Translations under genes and position numbers: made by a program
In this document: one piece after another, positions 24,698-24,800 of the stretch
Position numbering within the stretch: the first letter of the stretch is position 1
Layout: every line of letters begins with the position of its first letter
Notes under the pieces: model-generated
Database searches by the model: none
Told to the model about the DNA's origin: nothing
The model's input: only the letters and a program-made list of their open reading frames with translations
NCBI GenBank assembly: GCA_001275005.1
Contig: JWZX01002620.1
Location: forward strand, 1-24,800
Reading direction: 5' to 3'
Length of the DNA stretch: 24,800 nucleotides
Source of the DNA: Chrysochromulina tobinii
Taxonomy: Eukaryota; Haptophyta; Prymnesiales; Chrysochromulinaceae

Positions 24698-24800
24698 GCA
24701 ATAGTCTCCTAGACACACTTGGTGTTGTGAGATCACATTCACTTTGTGCAAACGCGACAAGGCGCGGTGATGAAGGAATCATCAAGCTGAGACTCCTCAG

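Overview
This is GC-rich nuclear DNA of a microbial eukaryote, read as protein-coding genes on both strands with short gaps between them. Spliceosomal introns can be placed by reading frame and conserved protein motifs. The gene families are eukaryotic: U-box, F-box, SET, FYVE, PAH, UBA and PARP. One predicted protein carries an N-terminal leader ending in Asp-Ala-Phe, reminiscent of plastid targeting in algae with red-derived complex plastids. A haptophyte, pelagophyte or similar alga is my best guess; the sequence alone does not fix the species. No rRNA, tRNA or CRISPR was recognised.

Layout. 1-99: start of a minus-strand gene cut by the window edge. 891-3816 (-): five-exon class 3 lipase with a C-terminal FYVE finger. 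3976-4956 (-): NAD(P)-binding SDR-like protein. 5751-7290 (-): three-exon U-box protein ending in a Sin3-type PAH domain. 7485-8845 (+): two-exon glycosyltransferase-like protein, divergent from the U-box gene. 8941-9891 (+): flavodoxin-fold protein. 10172-12010 (+): SET-domain protein with a very acidic tract. 12504-12995 (-): small charged protein. 13455-14783 (-): F-box protein. 15053-16486 (-): secreted or membrane Ala/Lys-rich helical protein with a 5'UTR intron. 16961-18206 (-): PIN/NYN-like nuclease with a C-terminal membrane anchor. 18362-19582 (-): coiled-coil protein. 19829-20623 (+): thioredoxin-UBA protein. 21036-22727 (+): EF-hand/PARP/UBA protein. 23232-24623 (-): leucine-rich repeat protein.

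The most striking feature is a family of very short introns, 73 to 91 bp, present four times in three unrelated genes and on both strands. Each begins with a copy of the first 15 to 37 nt of the exon that follows it. Each ends with a shared core (GCATGCAAGTGCTCACCACG and close variants), a C/T-rich run and AG. The core plus flanking duplication is what is expected of an introner-like element: the duplicated target supplies the donor site and the inserted element supplies branch site and acceptor. A fifth intron, in the lipase gene, shows a related arrangement in which a 48-bp unit (28 nt of exon head plus 20 nt of intron tail) is repeated four times.

Other themes are domain shuffling and local duplication. 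Two adjacent genes (thioredoxin-UBA and EF-PARP-UBA) share their UBA exon end, their 3' flank and a 25-nt motif just upstream of the start. The PARP gene also carries a fresh 330-bp internal duplication of its EF-hand module. Two unrelated minus-strand genes share a 5' leader, interrupted in one of them by a pyrimidine-rich intron with a TACTAAC branch site. Several genes look ubiquitin-related (U-box, F-box, two UBA proteins), but nothing here proves that they act together.
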